Shown one piece after another: positions 27,566 through 36,916 of a stretch of DNA of 64,000 nucleotides. The DNA is from Paenalicyclobacillus macrosporangiidus (GTDB taxonomy: Bacteria; Bacillota; Bacilli; Alicyclobacillales; Alicyclobacillaceae). How positions within the stretch are numbered: the stretch's first letter is position 1; each line of letters opens with the position of its first letter. Under the pieces are notes generated by a model, which was not told the DNA's origin, ran no database searches, and worked only from the letters and a program-made list of their open reading frames with translations. Location of the stretch: the NCBI RefSeq assembly GCF_900116805.1, contig NZ_FPBV01000014.1:1-64000 (forward strand). The letters run 5' to 3'. Both the position numbers and the translations under genes were made by a program.

Positions 27566-28699
27566 TCAGCACCCCAGATGGCGGGCGATGATGAGCCGCT
27601 GCACTTCCGATGTTCCCTCGCCGATCTCAATCAACTTCGCGTCACGCAGGTTCCGCTCCACCGGATAGTCGCACAGGTAGCCGTTTCCGCCGAGAATTTG
27701 AATTGCCTGCAGGCAGATCTGCGTGCACATCTCGGAGGCGAACAGTTTGGCGAACGACGCCTCCAGGGTGAACGGGCGGCCTTGGTCGTGCAACCACGCC
27801 GCTTTCATCACCGCGTTGCGGGCGAGGTCGATGTGCAGCGCCATGTCGGCCAGTTTGTGCTGAATCGCCTGGAATTTAGAAATGGTCTGACCAAACTGGG
27901 TACGCTGTTTGGCATAGGCCAACGCCGTCTCAAACGCGCTGCGCGCGATGCCGACGGCCAGTGCGGCGATGGCGACCCGTCCGCCGTCGAGGGTGGACAA
28001 GAACTGCTTGAATCCGGCATGGAGAGGGCCAAGGAGGTTGTCCCGCGGGATCCGCACGTCGTCCAGGATCAGCTCGACCGTGTTGGACGCCCGCATCCCC
28101 ATCTTTTCGTACGCCTTTCCGACGCGGAATCCCGGCGCATCCGTGGGGACGATGAACGCGCTGATGCCGCGGCGCTCCGGATCGGTGACCGCCGTCAACA
28201 CCACCGTCTGCGCGTATCCCCCGTTGGTGATGAAACACTTGCTGCCGCGAATCACCCATTCGTCTCCCTCGAGGCGCGCGGTCGTCCGCGTCCCGCCGGC
28301 GTCCGACCCCGCCTGCGGCTCCGTCAACGCGAAGGAGCCGAGTTTCTTCCCGGAGGCCAGCGGCACCAGGTACTGCTGCTTCTGCGCCTCCGTCCCGTAC
28401 AGATAGATGGGCATGCAGGCCAGCGACACGTGTGCCTCGTAGCTCAAGCCCGTCCCGCCGCACGCCCGTCCGATCTCCTCCACCGCGAGACAGTAGCTCA
28501 CCATGTCTGCGCCAGCACCGCCGTACCGCTCCGGGATCGGCAGCCCCAACAGGCCCAACCGGCCCATCTTGTCAAACACCTCTTTGGGGAATTGCGACGT
28601 TCGATCCCACTCCGCCGCATGCGGCAGGATTTCCGCTTCGGCAAACTCCCGCACCGTGTCCCGGATCATCCTCTGCTCCAGCGTCCAATCAAAATCCAT
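27566..28699 (-). CDS. Acyl-CoA dehydrogenase
   Basis: A 377-residue FAD enzyme that introduces the alpha-beta double bond in acyl-CoA and passes electrons to ETF. The family order is clear: FAD/substrate motifs [14 protein letters not shown] and [10 protein letters not shown], then [29 protein letters not shown] and the active-site Glu361 in [11 protein letters not shown]. The pattern fits the short-chain/branched-chain group; chain length cannot be set. The start follows GGGGGGAG. It has a strong -10 and a CcpA-type cre-like site upstream and heads the operon with korA and korB. Glucose repression of this unit is therefore likely. Confidence 0.95.
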   Translation of the reverse strand: MDFDWTLEQRMIRDTVREFAEAEILPHAAEWDRTSQFPKEVFDKMGRLGLLGLPIPERYGGAGADMVSYCLAVEEIGRACGGTGLSYEAHVSLACMPIYLYGTEAQKQQYLVPLASGKKLGSFALTEPQAGSDAGGTRTTARLEGDEWVIRGSKCFITNGGYAQTVVLTAVTDPERRGISAFIVPTDAPGFRVGKAYEKMGMRASNTVELILDDVRIPRDNLLGPLHAGFKQFLSTLDGGRVAIAALAVGIARSAFETALAYAKQRTQFGQTISKFQAIQHKLADMALHIDLARNAVMKAAWLHDQGRPFTLEASFAKLFASEMCTQICLQAIQILGGNGYLCDYPVERNLRDAKLIEIGEGTSEVQRLIIARHLGC

Positions 28700-28725
28700 C
28701 CGTGCACTCCCCCCGTCTCCCTCTC

Positions 28726-28748
28726 ATTATACTGGGAAAGCGCTTGCA
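28726..28748 (-). promoter_or_regulatory. Promoter and cre-like site of the acyl-CoA dehydrogenase-kor operon
   Basis: On the minus strand a perfect TATAAT (28726-28731) is preceded by TGCAAGCGCTTTCC (28735-28748), which fits the CcpA consensus TGWAARCGYTWNCW at nearly every position. The -35 region (CCTTGT) is poor. A repressor on this site would cover the promoter spacer. Confidence 0.75.
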
Positions 28749-28758
28749 CAAGGCACAC

Positions 28759-28790
28759 AAAAAACGCCGCATTCCCGGTTGAACGCGGCG
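28759..28790 (-). terminator. Rho-independent terminator after rpoD
   Basis: On the minus strand a 10-bp stem (CGCCGCGTTC with GAATGCGGCG, one G-U pair) and a six-base loop are followed by six T. It separates the dnaG-rpoD operon from the acyl-CoA dehydrogenase promoter. Confidence 0.9.
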
Positions 28791-28860
28791 GCCCGTGCGT
28801 GCGGGATGCTGCCGGCCGGCTGCCCGGCCATCTCCCCCGTCGGTGCAGATAGCGAATTCC

Positions 28861-30009
28861 TCATTCGAGGAAATCCTTCAAACGTTTGCTGCGGCTCGGA
28901 TGGCGCAACTTCCGCAACGCCTTGGCTTCAATCTGGCGGATGCGTTCGCGCGTCACCCCGAACACCTTCCCCACCTCTTCCAGCGTGCGGGTGCGCCCGT
29001 CGTCCAAACCAAACCGCAGGCGGAGCACATTCTCCTCCCGCTCGGTGAGGGTGTCGAGGACATCCTCCAGCTGTTCCTTCAACAACTCGTACGCCGCCGC
29101 ATCGGCCGGTGCCAACGCGTCGTCGTCCGGGATGAAATCCCCCAGGTGCGAATCGTCCTCCTCGCCGATGGGGGTCTCCAGGGACACCGGCTCCTGCGCG
29201 ATCTTCTGGATTTCGCGCACCTTCTCGGGACTCATGTCCATCTCCGCCGCAATCTCCTCCGCGGTCGGCTCCCGCCCTAGCTCCTGCAGCAGTTGGCGCG
29301 AGACGCGAATCAACTTGTTGATGGTCTCGACCATGTGCACGGGAATGCGGATGGTCCGCGCCTGATCGGCGATGGCGCGCGTGATGGCCTGCCGAATCCA
29401 CCAAGTGGCGTACGTGCTGAACTTGTATCCCTTGCGGTAATCGAACTTCTCGACCGCCTTGATGAGACCCAAATTTCCCTCCTGGATAAGATCGAGAAAC
29501 AGCATGCCGCGGCCGACATACCGCTTGGCGATACTGACCACCAGGCGCAGGTTCGCTTCCGCCAAGCGCCGCTTGGCTTCCTCGTCTCCCTGCTCGATGC
29601 GCTTCGCCAACTCAATCTCCTCTTGCGCGGAGAGCAGCGGCACCCGGCCGATCTCCTTGAGGTACATCCGCACCGGGTCGCTGATCTTCACCCCCGGAGG
29701 CATCGAAAGATCGTCCAGGTCAATCCGCTCGGGATCTTCGTCCCCTTCCATCGCGGCGTGATCCGCATCATCCGCATCGTCCAGGTCCAGTTCGTCGTGC
29801 TCGTTGACCACATCGATGCCGGCCTCGGCCAGTTGGTCGAAGAAATCATCCAACTGGTCCGGCTCCACATCGAACGGCGCCAGACGATTGGCCACCTCGG
29901 TGTACGTCAGAGATCCCCGCTTCTTCCCCAAGGCCAACAGCGCCGCCTTGACTTCTTGAAGGGTGTGTCCTCGTTGCTCGCGGGATTCTTCTTTTGTTTC
30001 TTTGCTCAT
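28861..30009 (-). CDS. rpoD: RNA polymerase primary sigma factor (RpoD/SigA)
   Basis: A 382-residue housekeeping sigma factor. Region 1.1 is short and acidic ([22 protein letters not shown]). Region 1.2/2 contains [21 protein letters not shown], the core-binding and -10 recognition helices ([36 protein letters not shown]), region 3 and region 4 ([35 protein letters not shown]). The start at 30009 overlaps the dnaG stop by 4 bp and has GGAGG upstream. The dnaG-rpoD order is the classic macromolecular synthesis operon of Bacilli. A terminator lies 70 bases downstream. Confidence 0.98.
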   Translation of the reverse strand: MSKETKEESREQRGHTLQEVKAALLALGKKRGSLTYTEVANRLAPFDVEPDQLDDFFDQLAEAGIDVVNEHDELDLDDADDADHAAMEGDEDPERIDLDDLSMPPGVKISDPVRMYLKEIGRVPLLSAQEEIELAKRIEQGDEEAKRRLAEANLRLVVSIAKRYVGRGMLFLDLIQEGNLGLIKAVEKFDYRKGYKFSTYATWWIRQAITRAIADQARTIRIPVHMVETINKLIRVSRQLLQELGREPTAEEIAAEMDMSPEKVREIQKIAQEPVSLETPIGEEDDSHLGDFIPDDDALAPADAAAYELLKEQLEDVLDTLTEREENVLRLRFGLDDGRTRTLEEVGKVFGVTRERIRQIEAKALRKLRHPSRSKRLKDFLE

Positions 30010-31853
30010 TCTTGCCCCGCCTCCTTTAACCCTGTGCCCAATTTCCCTGTCCACTGTGGCCACTTCAACTGCTGAATCTGCCTCTGCAACGCTTCCATTT
30101 CCCCCCGCAGCGCGGCGGCGTCGTCCATCCGTCCATCGACCTGCGCCTGAACCGATTGTTGCAACACCCGTTGATACGCCGTTTCGAGCTGGTACAATCG
30201 GACCGTGCGCAGATAATCCTGGAGGACGCGCGCATCCAACTGCGGCGGCTCCTCCATTAACAGCGACGACGCCAAGCGGACGAGCGCCGGTTCATCCAGT
30301 TGATCCAGGAGGAATCCGGTGTCCGCATCCGGGTGCTCCGACCGAAACTGATAGATGTGGGCGAGCAGGGCGGTCTGTTCCGGAAGGGGCAGTTCATCCA
30401 GCCCTTCCTGCATCAACATTTCACACCACCGGTGTTCCAACAGCATCGCTTGCAACAACCGGTTCCCCGCCAGGACGTGCCCCTTGGGCAACGGAGCCGC
30501 TTCGGCGGTCCGTTCAAACCGCCTGCGCGGCCGGTGCCGTCCAGGCAGGGTCTTCGCGAGCTGGCTCAACTCTTCCTTCAAGGCGTCCACGGACACCTCA
30601 AATTCCCGCGCCAGTTCGCGGATCTCCGCATCCTGTTCAATCGGGGTGGCCCGTTGCGCGAGCACCTCCAGCGCACCGCGCAGAAACGCCATCTTGCCGC
30701 TCATGCTCTCCAAGTTGGCGTTTCTGCGCAGGTCTTGCAGCAGGAACTGAACTTCGGTCCACGCGTTCGACTGCAGATACCGCTGAAACGCCCGTTCGCC
30801 TCGAGCGCGGATGAAGTCGTCCGGGTCCTCACCCTCTGGAAACAATGCCACCTGAACGGACAAACCGGCCTGTTCCAACACATCCAGAGCCCGTTTGGCC
30901 GCCTGGATGCCCGCCTCATCCCCGTCGTACGCGAGGATCACGCGTTCCGCGTACCGCTTCAACAGTTGGGCGTGCTGTTCGGTCAACGACGTCCCCATGC
31001 TCGCCACGGCGTTGGTCACGCCTGCCCGCGACGCCGCGATGACATCCATGTAGCCTTCCATCAGGACGGCTGTGCCCAACTTCCGTATCTGCCGCCGGGC
31101 GGCATCCAGGTGAAACAGCACCTCGCTCTTCCGGAACAACGGCGATTCCGGCGAGTTGAGATACTTCGGCTTGGCGTCCGGGGCCAACGCCCGCCCGCCG
31201 AAGCCAATCACCTGGCCCTGGAGATTGCGGATGGGCACCATCACCCGGTCGCGGAACCGGTCCATCACGCGTCCACCGACATCGACCGCCAAACCGGCTT
31301 CCACCAGCAGCGACTCCGCAAAGCCGCGCCTCCGCAGAAAGCGGACCAAGGTATCCGACCCTTTCGGCGCGTATCCCAGACCGAACTCGACCAAACTCTG
31401 GCGCGGAAACCCTCTCGTTTCCAAATACGTTAGGGCTTGCACACCCGCACCCGTATTCATTAGAATGTAGCTATACAGCTTCGCGGCGAGTTCGTGCGCC
31501 TCCTTCATACCGTCGAGACGGCTGTGCGGAGTCGCACCGGGTGTCTCGTCAAGTGAAAACGGCGGATCCAGTCCGGCGCGCTCGGCCAGTTTGACGACCG
31601 CCTCGGGAAAGGTCAGACCGTCGATGTCCATAACAAAACGGATCACGGTGCCACCGGCCCCGCACCCGAAGCAGTGGTACATCTGCCTGTCCGGGGAAAC
31701 GGAAAAAGAGGGTGTCCGTTCGTTGTGGAATGGACATAATCCGACCCATGAACGTCCTGTGCGTCTCAGTTGGACATATTCCGACACAATTTCCACGATG
31801 TCCAACCGGCGGCGGAGTTCCTCCACAAACGCGTCCGGAATCTTCCTCATCAT
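30006..31853 (-). CDS. dnaG: DNA primase DnaG
   Basis: A 615-residue primase that lays RNA primers at the replication fork. The N-terminal CHC2 zinc finger uses C40, H43, C61 and C64. The TOPRIM catalytic domain contains LMEGYMDV and the acidic YDGDEAG. A C-terminal helicase-binding region follows, rich in Gln/Leu helices. The start is the ATG-ATG pair at 31853. It precedes rpoD with a 4-bp ATGA overlap. The long 350-base region upstream has only a weak promoter candidate. Confidence 0.97.
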   Translation of the reverse strand: MMRKIPDAFVEELRRRLDIVEIVSEYVQLRRTGRSWVGLCPFHNERTPSFSVSPDRQMYHCFGCGAGGTVIRFVMDIDGLTFPEAVVKLAERAGLDPPFSLDETPGATPHSRLDGMKEAHELAAKLYSYILMNTGAGVQALTYLETRGFPRQSLVEFGLGYAPKGSDTLVRFLRRRGFAESLLVEAGLAVDVGGRVMDRFRDRVMVPIRNLQGQVIGFGGRALAPDAKPKYLNSPESPLFRKSEVLFHLDAARRQIRKLGTAVLMEGYMDVIAASRAGVTNAVASMGTSLTEQHAQLLKRYAERVILAYDGDEAGIQAAKRALDVLEQAGLSVQVALFPEGEDPDDFIRARGERAFQRYLQSNAWTEVQFLLQDLRRNANLESMSGKMAFLRGALEVLAQRATPIEQDAEIRELAREFEVSVDALKEELSQLAKTLPGRHRPRRRFERTAEAAPLPKGHVLAGNRLLQAMLLEHRWCEMLMQEGLDELPLPEQTALLAHIYQFRSEHPDADTGFLLDQLDEPALVRLASSLLMEEPPQLDARVLQDYLRTVRLYQLETAYQRVLQQSVQAQVDGRMDDAAALRGEMEALQRQIQQLKWPQWTGKLGTGLKEAGQE

Positions 31854-32141
31854 CCCATCCCCTTCTCCCCCCGCCGCACAGGATGCGGCCCGGTCCGGAC
31901 TCGGGACGACGGTTCCCGGATATGGTGTTTCATGATGTAAAGGGTATTCTACAACGTGAGCAATTTTCCTCCCTTCGTGCCACGATTTTGTGATCCTGTT
32001 CGCCGTGGATCGACATGACTGAGCGCGGCCGCACGAAATTCGGGGCCGCCAGAATCAACCATTAGTATCGACGGACCCCCTCCAAATTATCCTTCTCTTT
32101 CCCCTCGGTTGAAGTGTATGGCTTTCGCCCATAGGATATGT
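31854..32141. other. Intergenic region upstream of dnaG
   Basis: No convincing gene was seen. A possible minus-strand promoter, TTCAAC (32108-32113), 16 bases, GATAAT (32086-32091), would give a 230-base leader to dnaG. The leader shows no recognised riboswitch. Confidence 0.45.
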
Positions 32142-32170
32142 GAGCCTCCGGCCGAAGCGGCCGGAGGCTC
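32142..32170 (-). terminator. Strong hairpin after ppsR, possible terminator
   Basis: A 12-bp perfect inverted repeat (GAGCCTCCGGCC at 32142-32153, partner 32159-32170) with a five-base loop lies 37 bases after the ppsR stop. No T-run follows on the minus strand, so it may act in RNA stability instead. Confidence 0.5.
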
Positions 32171-32207
32171 CGGAGGCCGCCGGGGGGCACCCGGTGATGC
32201 GGCCCGG

Positions 32208-33038
32208 TCAGGGCTGGAGCGGTTTCTTCGTGTTTCGATGCACGTACTCGAGGACGATGGCGGCGGTCTCCTCCACCGCCTTGTCCGAAACATCGATCAC
32301 GGGGCACCCGATGCGCCGGATCACCCCGTCGGCGTAATCCAACTCCTGCCGGATGCGCTCCGGGCTCGCGTAGCTCGCCTGCGGGGTGAGGCCCAGGGAC
32401 TTGAGCCGTTCGACCCGGATGAGGTTGAGCTTGTCCGGCCGAATCGTCAGGCCAATCACCCGGTCCGGCGGCAGCGCGAACAACTCCTCCGGCGGCGCCA
32501 CCTCCGGAACCAGCGGCACATTGGCGACGCGCAGACGGCGGTGGGCCAGATACATGCTCAACGGCGTCTTCGACGTCCGGGACACCCCGATGAGGACGAT
32601 GTCCGCGCGCTCGAGTCCCCGCGGATCGCGGCCGTCATCGTACTTTACCGCAAACTCGATGGCCTCCACGCGGCGGAAGTATTCGTCGTCCAACTGGTGG
32701 ACCAATCCCGGCTTGCGATGCGGCGGCCGTCCCACGACCTGCTCAAACGCATCGAGCATCGGGCCCATGATGTCCACCGTGCGCACGCCCAGTTCCGCTG
32801 CGCGCTGCATCAGGTGTTCCCGCAAGTGCGGCAACACGATGGTGAACGCGATGATGGCGTTCTCCTCGCGAGCGCTGGCCACCGTCTCATCGATGACCTG
32901 TGTATCCTGCACGTGCGACACGCGCCGCAGGTCCATGCCGCCGCCGTCAAACTGGCTGGCCGCGGCGCGCACCACGAATTCTCCCGTTTCCCCGACGGAG
33001 TCCGACACCACGTATACCACCGGCGTCACGTTCCCCAT
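32208..33038 (-). CDS. Pyruvate, phosphate dikinase regulatory protein (PpsR/YqfL)
   Basis: A 276-residue bifunctional serine/threonine kinase-phosphorylase of the DUF299 family. Homologues use ADP to inactivate, and phosphate to reactivate, pyruvate phosphate dikinase or PEP synthase. The P-loop-like motif GVSRTSKTP is at 151-159, preceded by ERADIVLI. VYVVSDSVGETGE marks the N-terminus. It lies 20 bases after the ccpN-like gene, matching the ccpN-yqfL pair of Bacillus, where both genes control gluconeogenesis. No target dikinase gene is in the window. The assignment is firm. Confidence 0.94.
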   Translation of the reverse strand: MGNVTPVVYVVSDSVGETGEFVVRAAASQFDGGGMDLRRVSHVQDTQVIDETVASAREENAIIAFTIVLPHLREHLMQRAAELGVRTVDIMGPMLDAFEQVVGRPPHRKPGLVHQLDDEYFRRVEAIEFAVKYDDGRDPRGLERADIVLIGVSRTSKTPLSMYLAHRRLRVANVPLVPEVAPPEELFALPPDRVIGLTIRPDKLNLIRVERLKSLGLTPQASYASPERIRQELDYADGVIRRIGCPVIDVSDKAVEETAAIVLEYVHRNTKKPLQP

Positions 33039-33058
33039 CCCGCAGCCTCCTTGTTCGC

Positions 33059-33754
33059 TCAGACCTCTCGGTACTGTCCCAGCTCGACAAACGCGCGTGC
33101 GATGGTCGTCTTGGAGACCCGTCCGACGACTTCCATGCCGCCGCCCTCCGCATCGGGCCGCACCACGGGCAGGGAGTCCACCTCGTGGTGGACCATCTTC
33201 ACCGCCGCCTCGTACAGCGCCTCGTCCGGCTCCACGGTCACCACGTGAGGTACGCGGGTCATCGCCAAATTGACCGGGATCTGGTGGATGTCCCCGCCCC
33301 CAATCGCAACTTTGAGCAAATCTTTGCGGGAGACGATGCCCTGCAGCATTTGGTCGCGCACGACAATCAGGCTGCCGACATCCTCCATGAACATGGTGAC
33401 GATGGCGTCGTAGACCGAGTTCTTCTCCGTGATCACAATCGGGACGGATTTGTAATCCTTCACCTTGAGTTTTCTCAACGTCTCGCCGAACAGGTCGGCA
33501 TTCTTCTTGCCGCTGTAGAAATAGCCGACCCTGGGGCGCGCTTCCAGAAAGCCCGCCATGGTCAAGATGGACAAGTCGGGCCGCAACGTAGCCCGGGTGA
33601 GATTCAGCCGTTCGGCGATCTGCTCCCCCGTGATGGGACCCAACCGCTTGACAATATCGAGAATCGCCTCTTGGCGCTTGGTCAGTTCGATATGGCTCAC
33701 CGCCCGCGACGCGCCCCGCGCGTCACCCGTATTTGTCATTTGAGTATATACCAT
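33059..33754 (-). CDS. ccpN: CcpN-like transcriptional repressor (HTH + two CBS domains)
   Basis: A 231-residue regulator. The N-terminal winged helix covers about 20-80 (KRQEAILDIVKRLGPITGEQ, then NLTRATLRPDLSILTMAGFL). GYFYSGKK is followed by two CBS domains (about 95-150 and 165-225) that bind nucleotides such as ATP/ADP. In Bacillus, CcpN represses gapB and pckA when glucose is present. The start is uncertain: ATG 33754 directly abuts the recO stop and has no ribosome site. GTG 33700 matches the start of the Bacillus protein but has only a G-rich upstream stretch. Confidence 0.92.
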   Translation of the reverse strand: MVYTQMTNTGDARGASRAVSHIELTKRQEAILDIVKRLGPITGEQIAERLNLTRATLRPDLSILTMAGFLEARPRVGYFYSGKKNADLFGETLRKLKVKDYKSVPIVITEKNSVYDAIVTMFMEDVGSLIVVRDQMLQGIVSRKDLLKVAIGGGDIHQIPVNLAMTRVPHVVTVEPDEALYEAAVKMVHHEVDSLPVVRPDAEGGGMEVVGRVSKTTIARAFVELGQYREV

Positions 33755-34687
33755 CTAAGGCGAGTTTTCATCGCGCTCGCGGCGCGCCAGCCGTTCCCCC
33801 TCCTCCTCCAGGCTCGAGAGGCCGTCGAGAAATTCACGAGACCTCGGAGAAACGCCGGCAAACTCCCGCAATTGCAGCCGGAGGACCTGGTCCAGTGCGC
33901 GTAGCGTCGAGCGGTTCAACTGGACGGACCCCAGCCGGTTCCAGGGCACGTGGGTGAACAGGTGCAGGATGCGCGGCAGCGCGGCGGGAACCGGCAGGAT
34001 ACCAGGGCCCGGTGACACAAGGGGCTTTCCGTCGGGCCCTGGCGCGGCTGGCATCTCCCGGCAGCGCGGGCAGATGAGTCCGCCGTGGACCGGGCTGTAT
34101 CCGGGAGCCGCCGGGCTGGGCGCCGCACCGCTCCCATCCCGCCCCCCGTCCGTGCCTGTCCCGGATGTCGCAGCGTTCGTCGCCCCACTCCCATGTGTGC
34201 CTGCCCCGAGGGGGGACCCGCATGCGGCGCAGCGCAGCCAGTCAGGCGCAGCCCCGAGCAAGTACAGGATCTTGGTCTCCCACATGCGGGCGAGCACCTC
34301 CGGATCGTCCCGCCCTTCCTCCAACCGGTCGAGCAAAGCCGTGAACTGGTTGAACAGGGACGCACTCCCATGCGGATACGTCTCCGAGGCCGACGCCGCC
34401 AATTCACAAAAATAGGCGGCATACGCCGCCTTGTCCAGATGTTCCCGCAAGCCGCGCCGGGAGCGGGTGATCTCCACCTGCTGCAGGTTGCCCATGCCCC
34501 GGCCTTGGTACACCGTATAAATTCCCTGTACGCAGAATTGGATCCCGGCGGCCAGCCGGCTCTGCGGCTTCTTGGCCCCTCGCGCCATGGCGCCGAGCGT
34601 CCCCGCGGGCGTCAGCAGCGTGACCACCGCGTGCGTCTCTCCGTAAGCGACCGTCCGGATCACAATCCCCTCGACATTGTACAGCAA
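33755..34687 (-). CDS. recO: DNA repair protein RecO
   Basis: A 310-residue recombination mediator that loads RecA at gaps with RecR. The N-terminal OB fold begins EGIVIRTVAYGETHAVVTLL. A helical region follows, then a C4 zinc finger with C153, C156, C206 and C209. Between the two Cys pairs sits a low-complexity insert of about 40 residues rich in Gly, Ala, Ser and Thr (about 160-200); most RecO proteins have only some 15-20 residues here, which explains the extra length over the usual 250. The start is TTG 34687 with GGAGG eight bases upstream. It lies in the yqzL-recO-ccpN string typical of Bacilli. Confidence 0.93.
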   Translation of the reverse strand: MLYNVEGIVIRTVAYGETHAVVTLLTPAGTLGAMARGAKKPQSRLAAGIQFCVQGIYTVYQGRGMGNLQQVEITRSRRGLREHLDKAAYAAYFCELAASASETYPHGSASLFNQFTALLDRLEEGRDDPEVLARMWETKILYLLGAAPDWLRCAACGSPLGAGTHGSGATNAATSGTGTDGGRDGSGAAPSPAAPGYSPVHGGLICPRCREMPAAPGPDGKPLVSPGPGILPVPAALPRILHLFTHVPWNRLGSVQLNRSTLRALDQVLRLQLREFAGVSPRSREFLDGLSSLEEEGERLARRERDENSP

Positions 34688-34727
34688 CCCTGTTCCTCCA
34701 CTCCCGGCGGCTTCCCACGTGGCCGCA

Positions 34728-34874
34728 TCACGACTCGGGGTCGTCGGGCTTCAGGTCGTCCTCCTCCACGTCCGGCTGGCGCCGGCCGGCGATCATCTGC
34801 TCGTGCTTCTTGTACAGCAGGTACGCGTCGATGTCACCCGTCAACGTGAAGTACCGCCACGAAAAATCCCGCAA
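34728..34874 (-). CDS. yqzL: YqzL family small protein
   Basis: A 48-residue gene, too short for most ORF callers. It starts with TTG and reads MRDFSWRYFTLTGDIDAYLL followed by YKKHEQMIAG and an acidic end (EEDDLKPDDPES). This matches the YqzL family found between era and recO in spore formers (W-x-Y-F-x-L-T-G-D-x-D-A-Y-L). Function is unknown. GAGGGG and a G5 run lie just before the TTG. It ends 40 bases before the recO start, which fits a yqzL-recO unit. Confidence 0.88.
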   Translation of the reverse strand: MRDFSWRYFTLTGDIDAYLLYKKHEQMIAGRRQPDVEEDDLKPDDPES

Positions 34875-34998
34875 CCCCCATCATCCCCTCTGCACAGTTT
34901 CATCGCTGCGCGGTCACGCTCTGGGTGCGCCCTCAACGTTAGGGTGCCGCCGCCCTGCACCTGTATACGATGAAACCTGTGGCAAAGGTGTGCGCGCT

Positions 34999-35913
34999 TC
35001 ACGGTTCGTCGAATCCCCAGCGGTGCAGCATGCCGGGCTGGTTCCGCCAATCCTTCTTCACCTTGACCCACAGCTCGAGGTAAACGCGGGTCCCGAACAA
35101 CGCCTCCAGCTCCTGGCGCGCCAACTGGCCAATCTGCTTCAACATCGCCCCTCGTTTGCCGATGAGGATCGCCTTCTGGCTCTCGCGCTCCGTGTAGATC
35201 ACCGCGTGCACGTACAGGACGTTCGAATCCTCGCGCCGCTCCAACTGCTCGATGTCCACCATCACCGAGTGCGGCACCTCTTCCCGGGTCAGGTGAAGCA
35301 CCTTTTCGCGGATGTATTCGGCGATGATGAACCGCTCCGGGTGATCGGTCACCATGTCGTCCGGGTAGTATTTCGGCCCCTCCGGCAGCTCCGCCACCAA
35401 CAGACGCTTCAGGGTATCCAACTGCGTGCCGTCCTTGGCGGACACGGGGATGATGTGCCGGAACGGGTGCACCGTGCGCAACCGATCGATGACCTCCAGC
35501 AACTGGGGCTTGGGCACCAGATCCACCTTGTTGATGACCAGCAACACCGGCGTGCGGAGCCCTGCGAGGCGTTCGAACACCAAATGGTCCTCCCGGGTTG
35601 CCGGCCGCTCCGCGTCCACCACCAACAGGACCACGTCGACCTCGCGCAGGGTCGACACCGCCGCCTCGACCATGTACTTCCCCAGCCGATGCCGGGGTTC
35701 GTGGATTCCCGGTGTGTCGATAAAGATCACCTGCGCCGCCTCGGTCGTCAGCACCCCCCGGATGCGGTTGCGGGTCGTCTGAGGCCGGCTGGACATGATG
35801 GCGACCTTCTGCCCAATCAAGGCGTTGAGCAACGTCGACTTCCCGACGTTTGGGCGGCCGATGAGGGCCGCAAATCCGGATCGAAATGCCTGTTCGCTGC
35901 GCGTCTCGTTCAC
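34999..35913 (-). CDS. era: GTPase Era
   Basis: A 304-residue GTPase needed for 30S subunit maturation; it binds the 3' end of 16S rRNA. The G1 loop is GRPNVGKS (19-26), G3 is DTPGI, and G4 NKVD lies in LLVINKVDLV. The C-terminal KH domain contains the motif ILIGKRGAMLKQIGQLAR. The start overlaps the dgkA stop by 4 bp. The cytidine deaminase gene (cdd) that lies between dgkA and era in Bacillus is missing here. Confidence 0.97.
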   Translation of the reverse strand: MNETRSEQAFRSGFAALIGRPNVGKSTLLNALIGQKVAIMSSRPQTTRNRIRGVLTTEAAQVIFIDTPGIHEPRHRLGKYMVEAAVSTLREVDVVLLVVDAERPATREDHLVFERLAGLRTPVLLVINKVDLVPKPQLLEVIDRLRTVHPFRHIIPVSAKDGTQLDTLKRLLVAELPEGPKYYPDDMVTDHPERFIIAEYIREKVLHLTREEVPHSVMVDIEQLERREDSNVLYVHAVIYTERESQKAILIGKRGAMLKQIGQLARQELEALFGTRVYLELWVKVKKDWRNQPGMLHRWGFDEP

Positions 35914-36455
35914 TCGTTTCCCCCCTCCCCGTCATCCCATCCGAGCCGCTTGCGCTGGAGCACGCTCCGCACGGCCAAGAAACACAGCACCGACAATCCC
36001 CACAGGCTCTCCACCGCACCGAGCGGATGCGCGCTGCTGAACAACCGCCACCGCCAGGGATAAGAGGAGACGCCCAGATAGATGCCGACGCCGAGCGCCC
36101 CCATGCTCACGATGAGGACAGCGCCCGCCGCCACGTCCTTGGCGACCCCCGCGAGGGCGCGGGCGGTCCCCCCTGTGGCCAGGTCGGTCACGCGTTCCAC
36201 GGCGGTATTGACCAACTCCAGCGCGATCACGGCGTGCACCGCCGCCAGTGCCCAGAGTACGAGAGCAGCGGGCGGCCGCACGGCGAGGCACCACAGGAGC
36301 AACAGGCCCCCCGCAGCAAAGTGGATTTTCATGTTGCGCTCGGTGATCAGGGCATGGCAGATCCCATCCAACGCAAACCGGAACGAATCCGCCAAAGGTC
36401 TGCGGGGACGCAACGGCCTCGCAATCGGCGGGCGGACGGCCGGCATCCTTCTCAC
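35910..36455 (-). CDS. dgkA: Diacylglycerol/undecaprenol kinase family protein
   Basis: A 181-residue membrane kinase of the DgkA family; in Firmicutes it phosphorylates undecaprenol. The family core (about 21-125) is present: SFRFALDGICHALITERNMK, IHFAAG, and the catalytic/metal segment ELVNTAVERVTDLATGG followed by AKDVAAGAVLI. The three core helices are extended by a C-terminal segment (about 130-181) with an additional hydrophobic stretch (GAVESLWGLSVLCFLAV) and a charged end. Usual length is 120-130. It overlaps ybeY and era by 4 bp each. Confidence 0.9.
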   Translation of the reverse strand: MRRMPAVRPPIARPLRPRRPLADSFRFALDGICHALITERNMKIHFAAGGLLLLWCLAVRPPAALVLWALAAVHAVIALELVNTAVERVTDLATGGTARALAGVAKDVAAGAVLIVSMGALGVGIYLGVSSYPWRWRLFSSAHPLGAVESLWGLSVLCFLAVRSVLQRKRLGWDDGEGGNE

Positions 36456-36916
36456 TCCGCTTCCCGCGTCAGCCCAAGTCCGGTCAGAACCCGTTCCTGC
36501 CGCTGCATCATGTCCTGTTCGGACGCTTCGTCCGGGTGATCGTACCCCAACAGGTGCAAGAACCCGTGCACGAGGAGAAACGCCACCTCCCGCCGCACGC
36601 TGTGGCCGTACGCCTCGGCCTGGCGAACCGCGGTCGGAACGCTGACCACGACGTCTCCCAACAGCGGCAGGTCGTCGTCGCCGCCGGGCATCGGCTCCCC
36701 TTCTTGCAGGGCGAACGAGAGCACGTCCGTGGGCCGGTCGACCCCGCGGTACTGGCGATTCAATTCGTGGATCTCTTCATCGCTGACGAACGACACCGAC
36801 ACCTCTCCACGGACCCCCTCCTGGCGGGCGGCGGCCTCCAACACCTGTCGCACCAGGGGCTCGTCCACGCCGGAGGGCAGGGGATGACGGATGTCCACGT
36901 CGACGTGCACACTCAT
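36452..36916 (-). CDS. ybeY: Endoribonuclease YbeY (rRNA maturation factor)
   Basis: A 154-residue zinc metalloprotein that takes part in 16S rRNA 3'-end maturation and ribosome quality control. The zinc site HGFLHLLGYDHP is intact (three His). The earlier conserved FVSDEEIHELNRQYRG and PTDVLSFAL fit the family. The start overlaps the yqfF stop by 4 bp and its end overlaps dgkA by 4 bp. It belongs to the tightly coupled chain phoH/yqfF/ybeY/dgkA/era. Confidence 0.96.
   Translation of the reverse strand: MSVHVDVDIRHPLPSGVDEPLVRQVLEAAARQEGVRGEVSVSFVSDEEIHELNRQYRGVDRPTDVLSFALQEGEPMPGGDDDLPLLGDVVVSVPTAVRQAEAYGHSVRREVAFLLVHGFLHLLGYDHPDEASEQDMMQRQERVLTGLGLTREAE

Noticed and set aside
22320-28852. 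Several plus-strand frames of 120-440 codons
   Set aside because: All are antisense to trmK, korB, korA and the acyl-CoA dehydrogenase and have shadow-type composition.
31854-32207. Possible small gene or riboswitch upstream of dnaG
   Set aside because: No known riboswitch motif and no frame with a ribosome site was seen; only a weak promoter and a hairpin.
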